Assembly: GCA_022800315.1 (NCBI GenBank)
Contig: JAAWQC010000008.1
Span: 1 to 64,000, forward strand
Direction of reading: 5' to 3'
Length of the DNA stretch: 64,000 bases
From: Clostridiales bacterium
GTDB taxonomy: Bacteria > Bacillota > Clostridia > Oscillospirales > Acutalibacteraceae
The position numbers and the translations under genes were made by a program. The notes beneath the pieces are model-generated. The model was given only the letters and a program-made list of their open reading frames with translations. It was not told where the DNA came from and searched no databases. Positions 33,865-41,564 of this stretch are shown in pieces (within the stretch, counting starts at the first letter, position 1; every line of letters begins with the position of its first letter).

Positions 33865-35292
33865 GTGAAGGTTTTATATGTGACCAGCGAGGCGCTGCCC
33901 TTTGCCGCCTCGGGCGGCCTGGCCGATGTGGCGGGGTCCCTGCCCCACGCGCTGCGCCAGCGGCTGATCGGCTGCCGGGTGGTGCTGCCGCTGTACGACT
34001 CGGTCTCCCAAGAGCTGCGGGACCAGATGCGCTTTGTCACCAGCTTCTCGGTGCCGGTGGCGTGGCGCCGCCAATACTGCGGCCTGTTCGAGGCGCGGAT
34101 CGGCGGGGTGATCTATTACCTGCTGGATAACCAGTACTACTTCAAGCGTCCCGGCCTGTACGGCCACTACGACGACGCGGAACGGTTCGCTTTTCTGGCG
34201 CGGGCGGCGTTGGAAATGCTGGCTTATGTGGACTTTCATCCCGATATCATCCACGCCAACGACTGGCAGGCGGCGCTGACGCCGGTATACTACCGGCTGT
34301 TTTACGCCGACCGGGAGGGATATCAGGACATCAAAACCGTCTTTACTATCCACAACATCCAATACCAGGGCAAATACGGTATGGAAATCCTGGAGGACGT
34401 GTTTGGCATTGCCGAAGGGAACCGGCAGTTGGTGGAGCAGGACGGCTGCGTCAACCTGATGAAAGGGGCTATCGAGGCCTCCGACCGGGTGACCACTGTC
34501 AGCCCCACCTACGCGCAGGAGATACTGGACCCCTGGTTTTCCTACGGGCTGGATACCATCCTGCGGGCGCGGCAGTGGAAGCTGAGCGGCATTCTCAACG
34601 GTATCGACACCGACAGCTACAATCCCGAAACCGACCCGGATATTTACGAGCGCTATACGGCGGAGGACCCGTCGGGGAAAGCGGCGAACAAGCAGGCGCT
34701 GCAGGAGCGGCTGGGTCTGCCGCAGCGGCCGGAAGTCCCCCTGATCGCCATGGTCACCCGGCTGGTGTCCCAGAAGGGGCTGGATCTGGTCAAATACATA
34801 CTGGGGGAGCTCTTACAGGAGGATATCCAGTTTGTGGTGCTGGGTTCGGGCGATTGGGCGTACGAGAACGCCTTCCGCGAGACCCAGCAGCAATTCGGCG
34901 GCCGGTTCGTCTACTGCCACGGCTTTATCCCCGAGCTGGCGCGGAAGATTTATGCCGGGTCGGACATCTTCCTGATGCCCTCCAAGAGCGAGCCCTGCGG
35001 TCTGTCACAGATGGTGGCCTGTCGTTACGGCTCGGTGCCGGTGGTGCGGGAAACCGGCGGGCTGAAGGACAGCATCACCGACTGCGGCGACGGGCAGGGC
35101 CTGGGCTTCACCTTCAAAACCTACAACGCCAACGACATGCTGTACGCCATCCGCCGGTCGCTGGGGGCTTATGCCAACAAGGCCGACTGGCCGGTGATCA
35201 TGAACCGGGCGATGACGGCAGATTTCAGCTGGGGACGTTCAGCCAACGAATACATCCGCCTGTACAAGTCGTTGACCAGGGAAGAAAACTGA
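33865..35292 (+). CDS. glgA: Glycogen synthase (ADP-glucose type)
   Basis: A 475-residue GT5 glycogen synthase. It opens KVLYVTSEALPFAASGGLADV, where AASGGLAD replaces the usual KTGGLAD, then HANDWQAAL, TIHNIQYQG and the GT-B motif PSKSEPCGLSQMVACRYG. GTG 33865 is chosen because AAAGG (33850-33854) lies 10 nt upstream and the product begins with the family's MKVL pattern. The 79-nt gap after glgD is the largest in the operon. No glycogen phosphorylase is in the window. Confidence 0.96.
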   Translation: MKVLYVTSEALPFAASGGLADVAGSLPHALRQRLIGCRVVLPLYDSVSQELRDQMRFVTSFSVPVAWRRQYCGLFEARIGGVIYYLLDNQYYFKRPGLYGHYDDAERFAFLARAALEMLAYVDFHPDIIHANDWQAALTPVYYRLFYADREGYQDIKTVFTIHNIQYQGKYGMEILEDVFGIAEGNRQLVEQDGCVNLMKGAIEASDRVTTVSPTYAQEILDPWFSYGLDTILRARQWKLSGILNGIDTDSYNPETDPDIYERYTAEDPSGKAANKQALQERLGLPQRPEVPLIAMVTRLVSQKGLDLVKYILGELLQEDIQFVVLGSGDWAYENAFRETQQQFGGRFVYCHGFIPELARKIYAGSDIFLMPSKSEPCGLSQMVACRYGSVPVVRETGGLKDSITDCGDGQGLGFTFKTYNANDMLYAIRRSLGAYANKADWPVIMNRAMTADFSWGRSANEYIRLYKSLTREEN

Positions 35293-35319
35293 GGATAGAA
35301 ATACAGATTTCGGATATAA

Positions 35320-35350
35320 GAGGGAGCAGGCAAAGATTGCCTGCTCCCTC
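35320..35350. terminator. Perfect hairpin between convergent glgA and araC-like genes
   Basis: GAGGGAGCAGGCAA (35320-35333) pairs perfectly with TTGCCTGCTCCCTC (35337-35350). No strong T-run follows on either strand, so termination is probable but not certain. Confidence 0.6.
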
Positions 35351-35398
35351 CTGCTGTTCTCCGGAAGATAAACCGCCGACGCGGTACGGACGGGAAAA

Positions 35399-36259
35399 TT
35401 ATGCTTTCTTTTTGACGGGAATCCAGATTTCGCTGCCGTAATTTTCGTCCTGCGTGCCGCGGGCATAGGCGGCAGGGTCGCCGTACGCTTCAATATGGTA
35501 CCCGGCGGCGATTTCGTAGTCCTTACAGCCTGGCAGCCATTCGGAAAAAATCTGCTGACTGACCTGCTGCATCGACTGCGGCAGGGCTCCCCGGCAGACG
35601 AAAGCCGCCCACGTGTGCATGGGAATGGTTTTGGTCACAAATCCCTCCGGCACTTCGTCGGATGGGCGGTAATCGTCGGCAATCAGGTATTCGAACGTAT
35701 CGCCCTCCATCCTTTCGTCGATAGAAATGCCGTACGCGCCGCAGAGGGGCTGTTCCCCGCCGGCAGGATAATGCTCGGCCCAGAACTTCGGTATCTGTGT
35801 GTCCGCCCCCTCGTAGGGGAACGTACCGGACACTCCCATCACGGTAAAGGGTGCTTTTTCCACGATTTTGTAATCCATGATACAACCACCTTCCAACGAA
35901 AATCGGATTTTCAGCGGGGCAAAAGATCTCAAAATTGCCCCCTCTTTCCTGACTGAGGAAGGGGTGACGCCGTGGAAACGGGCAAACGCCTTCGCAAAGC
36001 TGTCCGGCGATTCGTATCCGTATTTCATCGCAACATCGATCACCTTCGCATCGGTGGAAATCAGCTCGCCGCCGGCCAGGGACAGCCGGCGCCGCCGGAT
36101 GTATTCCCCCACGGTAAAGCCGCAAAGCATGGCGAACCCTTTCTGAAAATAGAAGGGCGATACGTGCGCCTGCCCCGCAATGGCGTCGATGGAAAGTTCA
36201 TCGGTGATGTTTTCTTCGATATAGTCAATGGCTTTGCCAATGCTTTCCACCCATTCCAT
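35399..36259 (-). CDS. AraC family regulator with GyrI-like effector domain
   Basis: A 286-residue regulator. The AraC double helix-turn-helix is N-terminal (IDAIAGQAHVSPFYFQKGF; VIDVAMKYGYESPDSFAKAF, here given in halves), and residues from about 130 form a GyrI-like/SOUL-type small-molecule binding domain (MDYKIVEKAPFTVMGVSG...EIWIPVKKK). The ATG at 36259 is chosen because AAGGAGG lies 8 nt upstream. The layout resembles Rob/TipA-like multidrug-responsive activators. No obvious target is adjacent. Confidence 0.9.
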   Translation of the reverse strand: MEWVESIGKAIDYIEENITDELSIDAIAGQAHVSPFYFQKGFAMLCGFTVGEYIRRRRLSLAGGELISTDAKVIDVAMKYGYESPDSFAKAFARFHGVTPSSVRKEGAILRSFAPLKIRFSLEGGCIMDYKIVEKAPFTVMGVSGTFPYEGADTQIPKFWAEHYPAGGEQPLCGAYGISIDERMEGDTFEYLIADDYRPSDEVPEGFVTKTIPMHTWAAFVCRGALPQSMQQVSQQIFSEWLPGCKDYEIAAGYHIEAYGDPAAYARGTQDENYGSEIWIPVKKKA

Positions 36260-36357
36260 ACGCGTCACCTCCTTGTCAGTGTACCTATCTTATCGCTGCC
36301 GGGGCAGTTGTTCCCGACCGATTGTGCTGCCTTTTGTCCGCTGCTGTTTTGCCGCCC

Positions 36358-36930
36358 TCAGGCGACGGTATCGGTGAGAGAGGGAGGCTGGGCCGCCAGC
36401 AGGGCGGGCAGGGGAGCGGGGTCGGACAGCCACCCTTCCACGGCGAAAGGGGGCAAAAGTACCGGCATGCGGTCGTGGACAGCAGCCACCGACCGGTTGG
36501 GCGCGGTGGTCAGGATGACGAAGTGGGGCTCCCGGTCGAACAGGCCGTACAACCCCGCCAGATAGAAAAAGGGCTCTCCCGGCAGGGAAAACCGGTGTTT
36601 CACTTTTTGATCGTCCCATTCGTAAAAGCCGGTGGCGGGTACGGCGCACCGGCGGCTGCCGAGACTGCCGCGGAACAGGGGCTTGTCCGCCGCCGTCTCC
36701 GCCCGGGCGTTGATGATGACCCCCTTGCCCCTGAAAGGGGGGAACCCCCAGGCCATGGCCCGGGCCTCGGGGCCGTCCGCGCCGGCCACCACGACCGGAG
36801 CAATATTCGTGGGGCGGATTTCACCGGTGCCGGCGAGAGGGCCGCCGCGGTGCCGGCGTTCCACCTCTTCGATGATATCCCGCAGGTCATGCACCTCTTC
36901 GTCGCTGAAAAGGGTATAGCGTCCGCACAT
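36358..36930 (-). CDS. SOS response-associated peptidase (YedK/HMCES)
   Basis: A 190-residue SRAP protein that covalently caps abasic sites in single-stranded DNA through Cys2. The product begins MCGRYTLF, placing the catalytic Cys after the initiator Met; the ATG at 36930 is therefore chosen over the upstream ATG, with AAAGGAG 8 nt away. Other family blocks are EIRPTNIAPVV, NARAET, RRCAVPATGFYEWD and HDRMPVLL. It follows dinB and a small gene behind a LexA box. Confidence 0.95.
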   Translation of the reverse strand: MCGRYTLFSDEEVHDLRDIIEEVERRHRGGPLAGTGEIRPTNIAPVVVAGADGPEARAMAWGFPPFRGKGVIINARAETAADKPLFRGSLGSRRCAVPATGFYEWDDQKVKHRFSLPGEPFFYLAGLYGLFDREPHFVILTTAPNRSVAAVHDRMPVLLPPFAVEGWLSDPAPLPALLAAQPPSLTDTVA

Positions 36931-36947
36931 GAGAAAAGCTCCTTTCA

Positions 36948-37187
36948 CTATCCCGCGGCCTCTACAAACCAGCCGGGGTTTTCAAAAAACAGATAGCGCT
37001 CGTGGCCCGCGATACGGCAGGTATACCGGATGCCCTGCCCTCCGGCCTTGAGGCTGGCGGCCCGCCGGACGTCCAGCACCCGGTCCACCGGAAAGACGCG
37101 TCCGTCCTCCCACGTGATGGAGAGGGGAAACATACGTCCGTCGGGGTCGAACCGGACGGTGACCGACACGTTGATTCTGTTTGTCAT
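36948..37187 (-). CDS. Small conserved protein of the dinB operon
   Basis: A 79-residue protein (TNRINVSVTVRFDPDGRMFP ... RIAGHERYLFFENPGWFVEA). GGGAGG lies 6 nt before the ATG. I recall similar 75-85-residue proteins next to UmuC/DinB genes in Clostridia; no function is known. Its position between the Y-family polymerase and YedK suggests co-induction by DNA damage. Confidence 0.8.
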   Translation of the reverse strand: MTNRINVSVTVRFDPDGRMFPLSITWEDGRVFPVDRVLDVRRAASLKAGGQGIRYTCRIAGHERYLFFENPGWFVEAAG

Positions 37188-37222
37188 AGGCTGCCTCCCG
37201 ACGATGTGCTGCCGTCTGGCTG

Positions 37223-38467
37223 TCAGCCGGCGGAGCCGACAAAGCCCAGGCGGATATTCGGATGATCCTGCTGCGGGTTGACGGCGGCGAGGGCGTCGTC
37301 CTCCAGCATGATGCCGCGGCGGACGCTGTCCCGCCCAAAGCGGCTGCGGATGCCGTCCAGCGCGCCCTCCAGTGCCTCCAGCCGCTGATCCCGGTCCACC
37401 TCCTCGTAGAGGGAGCACTGGTCCCAGACGGCGGCGGAGAGCCCGCAGGCGCGCACACCGAGGGAACGCAGCGCCCGTCCCTGCCCATGGGCGCGGTACA
37501 GGCCGTAAGCCGCGCGGAACAGGCTGTCCGACGAACAGGAGGGGAAGGGCAGCCCCTGCTGCCGTTCGATCCACCGCAGGTCGGTGCCCCGCAGGGAAAC
37601 CTGTACCGTGCGGCACTGGAGGGACTGGGCCCGCAGCCGCTCCGCCACGCTTTCGCACAGCAGATAGAGGGTGATGCGGATGTCCCGGTCGGTGACGAGG
37701 TCGTGGGGGGTGGTGGTGCTGTTGCCCACCGATTTGACCAGCGGCGGCGCGTCGACGGGGGCGACGGGGGAGTGGTCCTCACCGTTGGCCATCAGCCACA
37801 GCCCTACCCCGCATTTGCCCAGCAGGCTCTGGAGCAGGGCTTTTTCCGATCGGGCCAGCGCGCCGATGGTGCTGATGCCGTATTTGCGCAGCAGCCGGGC
37901 GGCCGCCGGCCCCACGTACAGCAGGTCGGAGACGGGGAGAGGCCACACCCGTTCCTCCAGCTGGTCCGCCGGCAGCACAGTGGTAGCGTCGGGTTTTTTC
38001 AGATCGCTGCCCAGCTTGGCCATGGATTTGTTGAAGGAAACCCCCGCCGACGCCGTGAGCCCCAGCTCGCTCTTGATCCGCTGCCGTATCTCGTCCGCGA
38101 TGGCCTGTCCGCTGCCGAACAGGGAAACGCTGCTGGTTACGTCCAGCCAGCATTCGTCCAGCCCGTAGCTCTCCACCCGGTCGGTGTACTCAGCGTACAG
38201 CTCCCGCGCCATATCCGAAAAACGCTGATACAGCTTATGCCGGGCCGGGACAAACACGATGTCGGGACACAGCTGTTTTGCCTTCCACAGAGGGTTGCCG
38301 GTGGCGACCCCGCACTCTTTAGCCGCGTAGTTTTTGGCCAGCACGATGCCGTGGCGCTGTTCCGCGTCGCCCACCACCGCCAGTGGCTTTCCGCGCAGAT
38401 CGGGATGATACAGACATTCCACCGACGCATAGAAATTATTCATATCGCAGTGAAGAATGGTGCGCAC
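37223..38467 (-). CDS. dinB: Y-family DNA polymerase (DinB/UmuC-like)
   Basis: A 414-residue translesion polymerase. Catalytic motifs are HCDMNNFYASVE near the N-terminus (first metal Asp) and ESYGLDECWLDVT (DE pair), followed by the thumb helix-hairpin-helix (LYVGPAAARLLRKYGI) and little-finger domain. It is the UvrX/YqjW-like branch by its start sequence. GTG 38467 has AGGAGG 7 nt upstream. It leads a three-gene SOS cassette. Confidence 0.95.
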   Translation of the reverse strand: MRTILHCDMNNFYASVECLYHPDLRGKPLAVVGDAEQRHGIVLAKNYAAKECGVATGNPLWKAKQLCPDIVFVPARHKLYQRFSDMARELYAEYTDRVESYGLDECWLDVTSSVSLFGSGQAIADEIRQRIKSELGLTASAGVSFNKSMAKLGSDLKKPDATTVLPADQLEERVWPLPVSDLLYVGPAAARLLRKYGISTIGALARSEKALLQSLLGKCGVGLWLMANGEDHSPVAPVDAPPLVKSVGNSTTTPHDLVTDRDIRITLYLLCESVAERLRAQSLQCRTVQVSLRGTDLRWIERQQGLPFPSCSSDSLFRAAYGLYRAHGQGRALRSLGVRACGLSAAVWDQCSLYEEVDRDQRLEALEGALDGIRSRFGRDSVRRGIMLEDDALAAVNPQQDHPNIRLGFVGSAG

Positions 38468-38499
38468 AGGGCCGCCTCCTTTAAAAATCGAACGATAAT

Positions 38500-38511
38500 G
38501 AACATTTGTTC
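38500..38511. promoter_or_regulatory. LexA (SOS) box upstream of dinB
   Basis: GAACATTTGTTC matches the Firmicute GAACnnnnGTTC core and lies just downstream of the minus-strand -10 at 38514-38519. Confidence 0.88.
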
Positions 38512-38513
38512 TT

Positions 38514-38542
38514 ATTTTATCCCCCTGTTTTTAAAAAAGCAA
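38514..38542 (-). promoter_or_regulatory. Promoter of the dinB operon
   Basis: On the minus strand TTGCTT (38537-38542), 17-nt spacer, TAAAAT (38514-38519). The LexA box starts 2 nt downstream. The remaining interval to 38680 shows nothing else. Confidence 0.75.
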
Positions 38543-38679
38543 TGGTAATTCAAGGCAGGAGGGGAGGCGCCGTCGAGAAAAGGCGGCTATAAGAAGACGG
38601 TGATATATTTTTAAAGGCTCTAGCCGAAAAAGCACGACGGGGGCGGGCGGTACCCACGGCCTTTGGGACAGACATCTGC

Positions 38680-38723
38680 TTTTACAAAGCCACCCCCTGC
38701 CGTTAAAACGGGCAGGGGGTGGC
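38680..38723 (-). terminator. Terminator of the EEP gene, stop codon in its loop
   Basis: GCCACCCCCTGCC (38689-38701) pairs with GGCAGGGGGTGGC (38711-38723). On the minus strand TTTGTAAAA follows. The stop codon at 38703-38705 lies in the loop, so the last coding triplets form one arm. Confidence 0.88.
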
Positions 38724-39542
38724 CTTATGTTCGGGAGGGGTCTCTTTCAGACTGAGGACGGCTACCAGGGGATAGTGGTCGGAGGGAAACCGGCCGTCGG
38801 TGCGGGTGGTGTCCACATAGGCGTCCCTCACCTGGAATTCGTCGCTGATGAAAATATAGTCGATAGGGCGGCGCCGGCCCCGGCCCCGGAAGCCGTGGAA
38901 GGTGCTGGTGATCGCCTTGGCGCAGGGGAGGGTATACAGGTTGGTCAGGTGGATATCGCCGTAATCGTGGAGGTTTTCGCTCAGGATGCGGATAGCCTTG
39001 CTGTTCGGCCCGGCGTTCAGATCCCCCATCAGGATCACCGGAAGTCTTTCGACCTCATTGAGCTGGTGGATGTATTCGAGGATGGTCCGTACGCTCAGGG
39101 TGCGGGCGGGGGCACAGATGTGGTCGAAGTGGGTATTGAATACCCGTATTTTTTGCCCCAGCGCTTCCACATACACCTCGCAGACGGTGCAGATACGGGG
39201 GAACAGGGCAAAATAGGCCCGGCTGCCGCTTTTGTCGGGATGCTTGGATAACCAGAAGGTACTGCTGAAGGTCAGGTCGGTCCCCTCGTTGCGCAGCAGG
39301 ATCGCCGACTGCTCGTTCTGCAGGCGCTTGGTGCGGCCCAGCCCGAACACGCTGTATTCCTCCAGCCGGCTGACGATGTCCGCCTTCATATCCGGCATCA
39401 TCTCCTGCACGCCGACGATAGCGGCGCCGGATTCCCGAATAATGCGGGAAACGGCGTCCCGCCGGTACCGCCAGCTGTTGGCACGGCTGAAAACAAAATC
39501 GTGCTTTAAATTGAAGGATGCCACCTTGATGGCCGATTCCAT
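38703..39542 (-). CDS. Endonuclease/exonuclease/phosphatase family protein
   Basis: A 279-residue EEP-fold enzyme. Motifs are VASFNLKHDF near the start, IVGVQEMM (metal Glu), VFNTHFDH, LMGDLNAGP (Asp/Asn), RPIDYIFIS and SDHYPLVA (catalytic Asp-His). Members cleave phosphodiester bonds in nucleic acids, sphingomyelin or inositol phosphates; substrate cannot be told. There is no signal peptide. ATG 39542 is set by GGGAGG 7 nt upstream. The 97-bp structured repeats lie in its upstream region. Confidence 0.92.
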   Translation of the reverse strand: MESAIKVASFNLKHDFVFSRANSWRYRRDAVSRIIRESGAAIVGVQEMMPDMKADIVSRLEEYSVFGLGRTKRLQNEQSAILLRNEGTDLTFSSTFWLSKHPDKSGSRAYFALFPRICTVCEVYVEALGQKIRVFNTHFDHICAPARTLSVRTILEYIHQLNEVERLPVILMGDLNAGPNSKAIRILSENLHDYGDIHLTNLYTLPCAKAITSTFHGFRGRGRRRPIDYIFISDEFQVRDAYVDTTRTDGRFPSDHYPLVAVLSLKETPPEHKATPCPF

Positions 39543-39601
39543 GGAAATGCCTCCCTGAAGTGAGACTCTTCCTTGCACGGGAAGAGAAAATCTGCGATAC
39601 T

Positions 39602-39860
39602 ATACACCGGTTCCTTAACGCTTTGGGAATGGGATACGCGGTTGGGAACCGGTGGCGAAGAATACCTTCGGCATTCTTCCTGAACATTGCTTTATCCCAT
39701 ACACCGGTTCCTTAACGCTTTGGGAATGGGATACGCGGTTGGGAACCGGTGTCGAAGAATACCTTCGGCATTCTTCCTGAACATTGTTTTATCCTATACA
39801 CCGGTTCCTTAACGCTTTAGGAACGAGATGTGTGGTCGGAAACCCATATATGTTATTTTA
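39602..39860 (-). repeat. 97-bp structured tandem repeat, two full copies plus a degenerate third
   Basis: Units begin near 39602, 39699 and 39796, an exact 97-bp period. Copies 1 and 2 differ at about three positions; copy 3 decays after about 40 nt. Each unit has CACCGGTTCC...GGAACCGGTG (39605-39614/39645-39654; 39702-39711/39742-39751) and GAAGAAT...ATTCTTC (39657-39663/39673-39679; 39754-39760/39770-39776) closed by a C-TTCG-G loop. Read towards the EEP gene the order matches the element before thyX. Confidence 0.88.
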
Positions 39861-39929
39861 TCATATACGCTCCACGGAATATGTCAATTGAATTCACGGG
39901 ATTTTCATAAATTGAGAAAGGCGGATGAA

Positions 39930-40115
39930 ATGGAAAAGAACGAAGAGACGCGGCGGGAGGACTGTCCCTGCCGGCGGCTGAAATGCCCTCGATGGGGCCT
40001 GTGCTCCGCCTGCCTCCGCCACCATGAGGGAAAACGAGTTCCTCCCGCCTGTAAGCAAAAGTCAAAACCGGAAAGAAAACCGCGGGGACGGGAAGAAGGC
40101 ACCGGGGAAAAATGA
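39930..40115 (+). CDS. Small CxC zinc-ribbon-like protein
   Basis: A 61-residue protein: EDCPCRRLKCPRWGLCSACL then RHHEGKRVPPAC, followed by a Lys/Arg/Glu-rich tail. The CPCxxxKCxxxGxCxxC..HH pattern is a small uncharacterised clostridial family, probably zinc-binding. ATG 39930 follows AAAGGCGG; the longer frame from 39828 lacks a ribosome site. It heads a run of short + strand genes. Confidence 0.7.
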   Translation: MEKNEETRREDCPCRRLKCPRWGLCSACLRHHEGKRVPPACKQKSKPERKPRGREEGTGEK

Positions 40116-40255
40116 GAGGGCTTGCCGAACACTGTCACGCGTTTCCGCTGAAAAGCATAGGCTGATGTCGGAGGGTTTCCTCACGGCTGCTGTGCCGTGA
40201 CGGCCCCTTCCGTCCCTGTCCGGACGAGTTACAGCGAAAGGAAGGGTTAGTGAAG

Positions 40256-40417
40256 ATGCGTTATTATCAGACACGCCGTATGCGCAAACGTTCCTGCGGC
40301 TGCCAGGAAATCCGGCCGTTGACGAACGACTGCGGCTGCGCCGGTGAGCGCGGGGTTCGTGAAGAGCGCTGTGTTCGCGAAGAGCGGGAGAACGACTGCG
40401 GCTGCGGCTGCAACTGA
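40256..40417 (+). CDS. 53-residue Cys/Arg-rich protein
   Basis: The product carries CGCQE, NDCGCAGE and a terminal NDCGCGCN, with eight cysteines, mostly in CGC triplets, and an Arg-rich N-terminus (QTRRMRKRS). GAAAGGAAGG lies about 10 nt before the ATG. No family recognised. CGC-rich short proteins recall spore-coat or metal-binding peptides; this is inference only. It shares a cysteine-cluster style with the head of the SpaA-repeat protein at 20567-23143. Confidence 0.5.
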   Translation: MRYYQTRRMRKRSCGCQEIRPLTNDCGCAGERGVREERCVREERENDCGCGCN

Positions 40418-40509
40418 CAAAGGGCGGCGGCCGTCCCCCGGTGTGGGAGACGGCCCTGTCCGGCGCTTCGTTTCCCCTCCTCATCCCATGAGAAAGGAGA
40501 AAGGTCCCC

Positions 40510-40686
40510 GTGGAGATGGAAGAACCCAAGATGAACCGCATCAACTGTTCTGATCCCCAGCAGAACCCGGCGGCCGGCCGGCTGAGCGCCGACTGGCTCG
40601 AGGAAACTCAGGCGAAGGAAAAACAGGAAGACAAGCGGGAAAAACCGCCTTATCCCTCTTTTTGCCGCCCGCTGAACCGGGATTGA
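40510..40686 (+). CDS. 58-residue charged hypothetical protein
   Basis: A GTG start (ATG at 40516 is also possible) after AAAGGAGAAAGG. The product is rich in Glu, Lys, Pro and Gln with a central SADWLEETQAKEKQEDK helix and a Cys near each end. No family recognised. A strong terminator 30 nt downstream supports a real transcription unit with the preceding small genes. Confidence 0.5.
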   Translation: MEMEEPKMNRINCSDPQQNPAAGRLSADWLEETQAKEKQEDKREKPPYPSFCRPLNRD

Positions 40687-40715
40687 GCCTCCCCACAGCC
40701 CCGTACATGATCGGC

Positions 40716-40753
40716 GGAAGCCCGGCCAACAAGGCCGGGCTTCCGTTGTTTTG
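40716..40753 (+). terminator. Terminator after the small-gene run
   Basis: GGAAGCCCGGCC (40716-40727) pairs perfectly with GGCCGGGCTTCC (40733-40744), followed by GTTGTTTTG. Confidence 0.9.
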
Positions 40754-40869
40754 TCAAGACCCCGGCGAAATTGTTTGCAAATTGTTGACAAGTTCAGAAC
40801 AAAATGGAGACATCTTTTATTTAATATAAGGGTGGGATAAGGAAATCGAGAAAGGAGGAGAATGCCCCG

Positions 40870-41028
40870 ATGAAACAAACGGCTGCGGCGGAAGCAAGCG
40901 CCACGGCCGAAGGCGGGGAGATAACGCGCGGTCTTCCCGTGTTCGGAGAAGCCGGTAAGGCGAGAAACGATGCCCGCACAGCCGCTGTACACGTCCGCCG
41001 GTTCCGCGGCGGACAAAAGGCAGTGTAA
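40870..41028 (+). CDS. 52-residue basic hypothetical protein
   Basis: A short frame behind a very strong AAAGGAGGAG (40851-40860): KQTAAAEASATAEGGEITR ... AAVHVRRFRGGQKAV. The N-terminal half is Ala/Glu-rich and the C-terminal half basic. It ends just before a clear terminator. No family recognised; the ribosome site and terminator are the main support. Confidence 0.4.
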   Translation: MKQTAAAEASATAEGGEITRGLPVFGEAGKARNDARTAAVHVRRFRGGQKAV

Positions 41029-41030
41029 AC

Positions 41031-41081
41031 GCCCGTCGGCGTGTAATCATAACACCGCTGACACACGACGGGCGGCTTTTT
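41031..41081 (+). terminator. Terminator
   Basis: GCCCGTCG (41031-41038) pairs with CGACGGGC (41066-41073), then GGCTTTTT. Confidence 0.8.
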
Positions 41082-41097
41082 CAGAAACGAGAACTCC

Positions 41098-41115
41098 CTG
41101 CCGGCGCGCCGGCAG
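41098..41115. repeat. 18-bp perfect GC palindrome
   Basis: CTGCCGGCGCGCCGGCAG is its own reverse complement. It is in an intergenic stretch (41082-41201) without a recognised gene. Confidence 0.5.
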
Positions 41116-41201
41116 AATTGCATATAGAACGCTTATAACGGGACCGCCGCCAATCGGAAATTTCTTCCTCCTTCCGCGGGCAGAGGGAACGGTCCATAGA
41201 G

Positions 41202-41244
41202 AAAGGGCGGAATCCGAAAGAGAGAGGCGGATTCCGCCCTTTTT
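41202..41244. terminator. Strong hairpin terminator with no evident gene upstream
   Basis: AAAGGGCGGAATCCG (41202-41216) pairs perfectly with CGGATTCCGCCCTTT (41228-41242). No coding frame with a ribosome site lies between the previous terminator and this one, leaving room for a small RNA. Confidence 0.8.
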
Positions 41245-41347
41245 GACGCCAAACAGTGATAAAAATTCTATATAATAGGAATATATGGATTGTATGGATA
41301 AATATTGAGATCGGCGGGCGATCTTTTCATAACATTCCATCATCTAT

Positions 41348-41458
41348 ATGACCAACTGGGTTCGTGAAAAGGGCTACGGCTATGCGTCCATCCGTTTCTC
41401 AATGGCACGCAACAATATGTCTTTGAGCGGCGTATGGAGCCCCGACAGCTACGTGTAA
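41348..41458 (+). pseudogene. Possible gene-end remnant
   Basis: A 36-residue frame (TNWVREKGYGYASIRFSMAR ... GVWSPDSYV) that reads like the C-terminal strands of a secreted protein. No ribosome site precedes it and a stop codon lies 6 codons upstream of the ATG. Source family not recognised. Confidence 0.3.
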
Positions 41459-41505
41459 GCTACAGCATGCCCATGACCCCAGTCCTCTGATATATCCGCT
41501 GAAAT

Positions 41506-41543
41506 AAGGACCGTGGCCCGGGTTTGGCGGGCCACGGCCTTTA
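41506..41543 (+). terminator. Terminator-like hairpin
   Basis: CCGTGGCCCG pairs with CGGGCCACGG, flanked by AAGG and CCTTTAT, 22 nt before the next gene. Confidence 0.75.
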
Positions 41544-41564
41544 TCAAATAGAGAGAGGTGGTCT

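Noticed and set aside
39602-39860. CRISPR array
   Set aside because: Only two and a half contiguous 97-bp copies, no unique spacers and no cas genes in the window.
39828-39929. N-terminal extension of the small zinc-ribbon gene
   Set aside because: It starts inside the decayed third 97-bp repeat without a ribosome site; AAAGGCGG supports ATG 39930.
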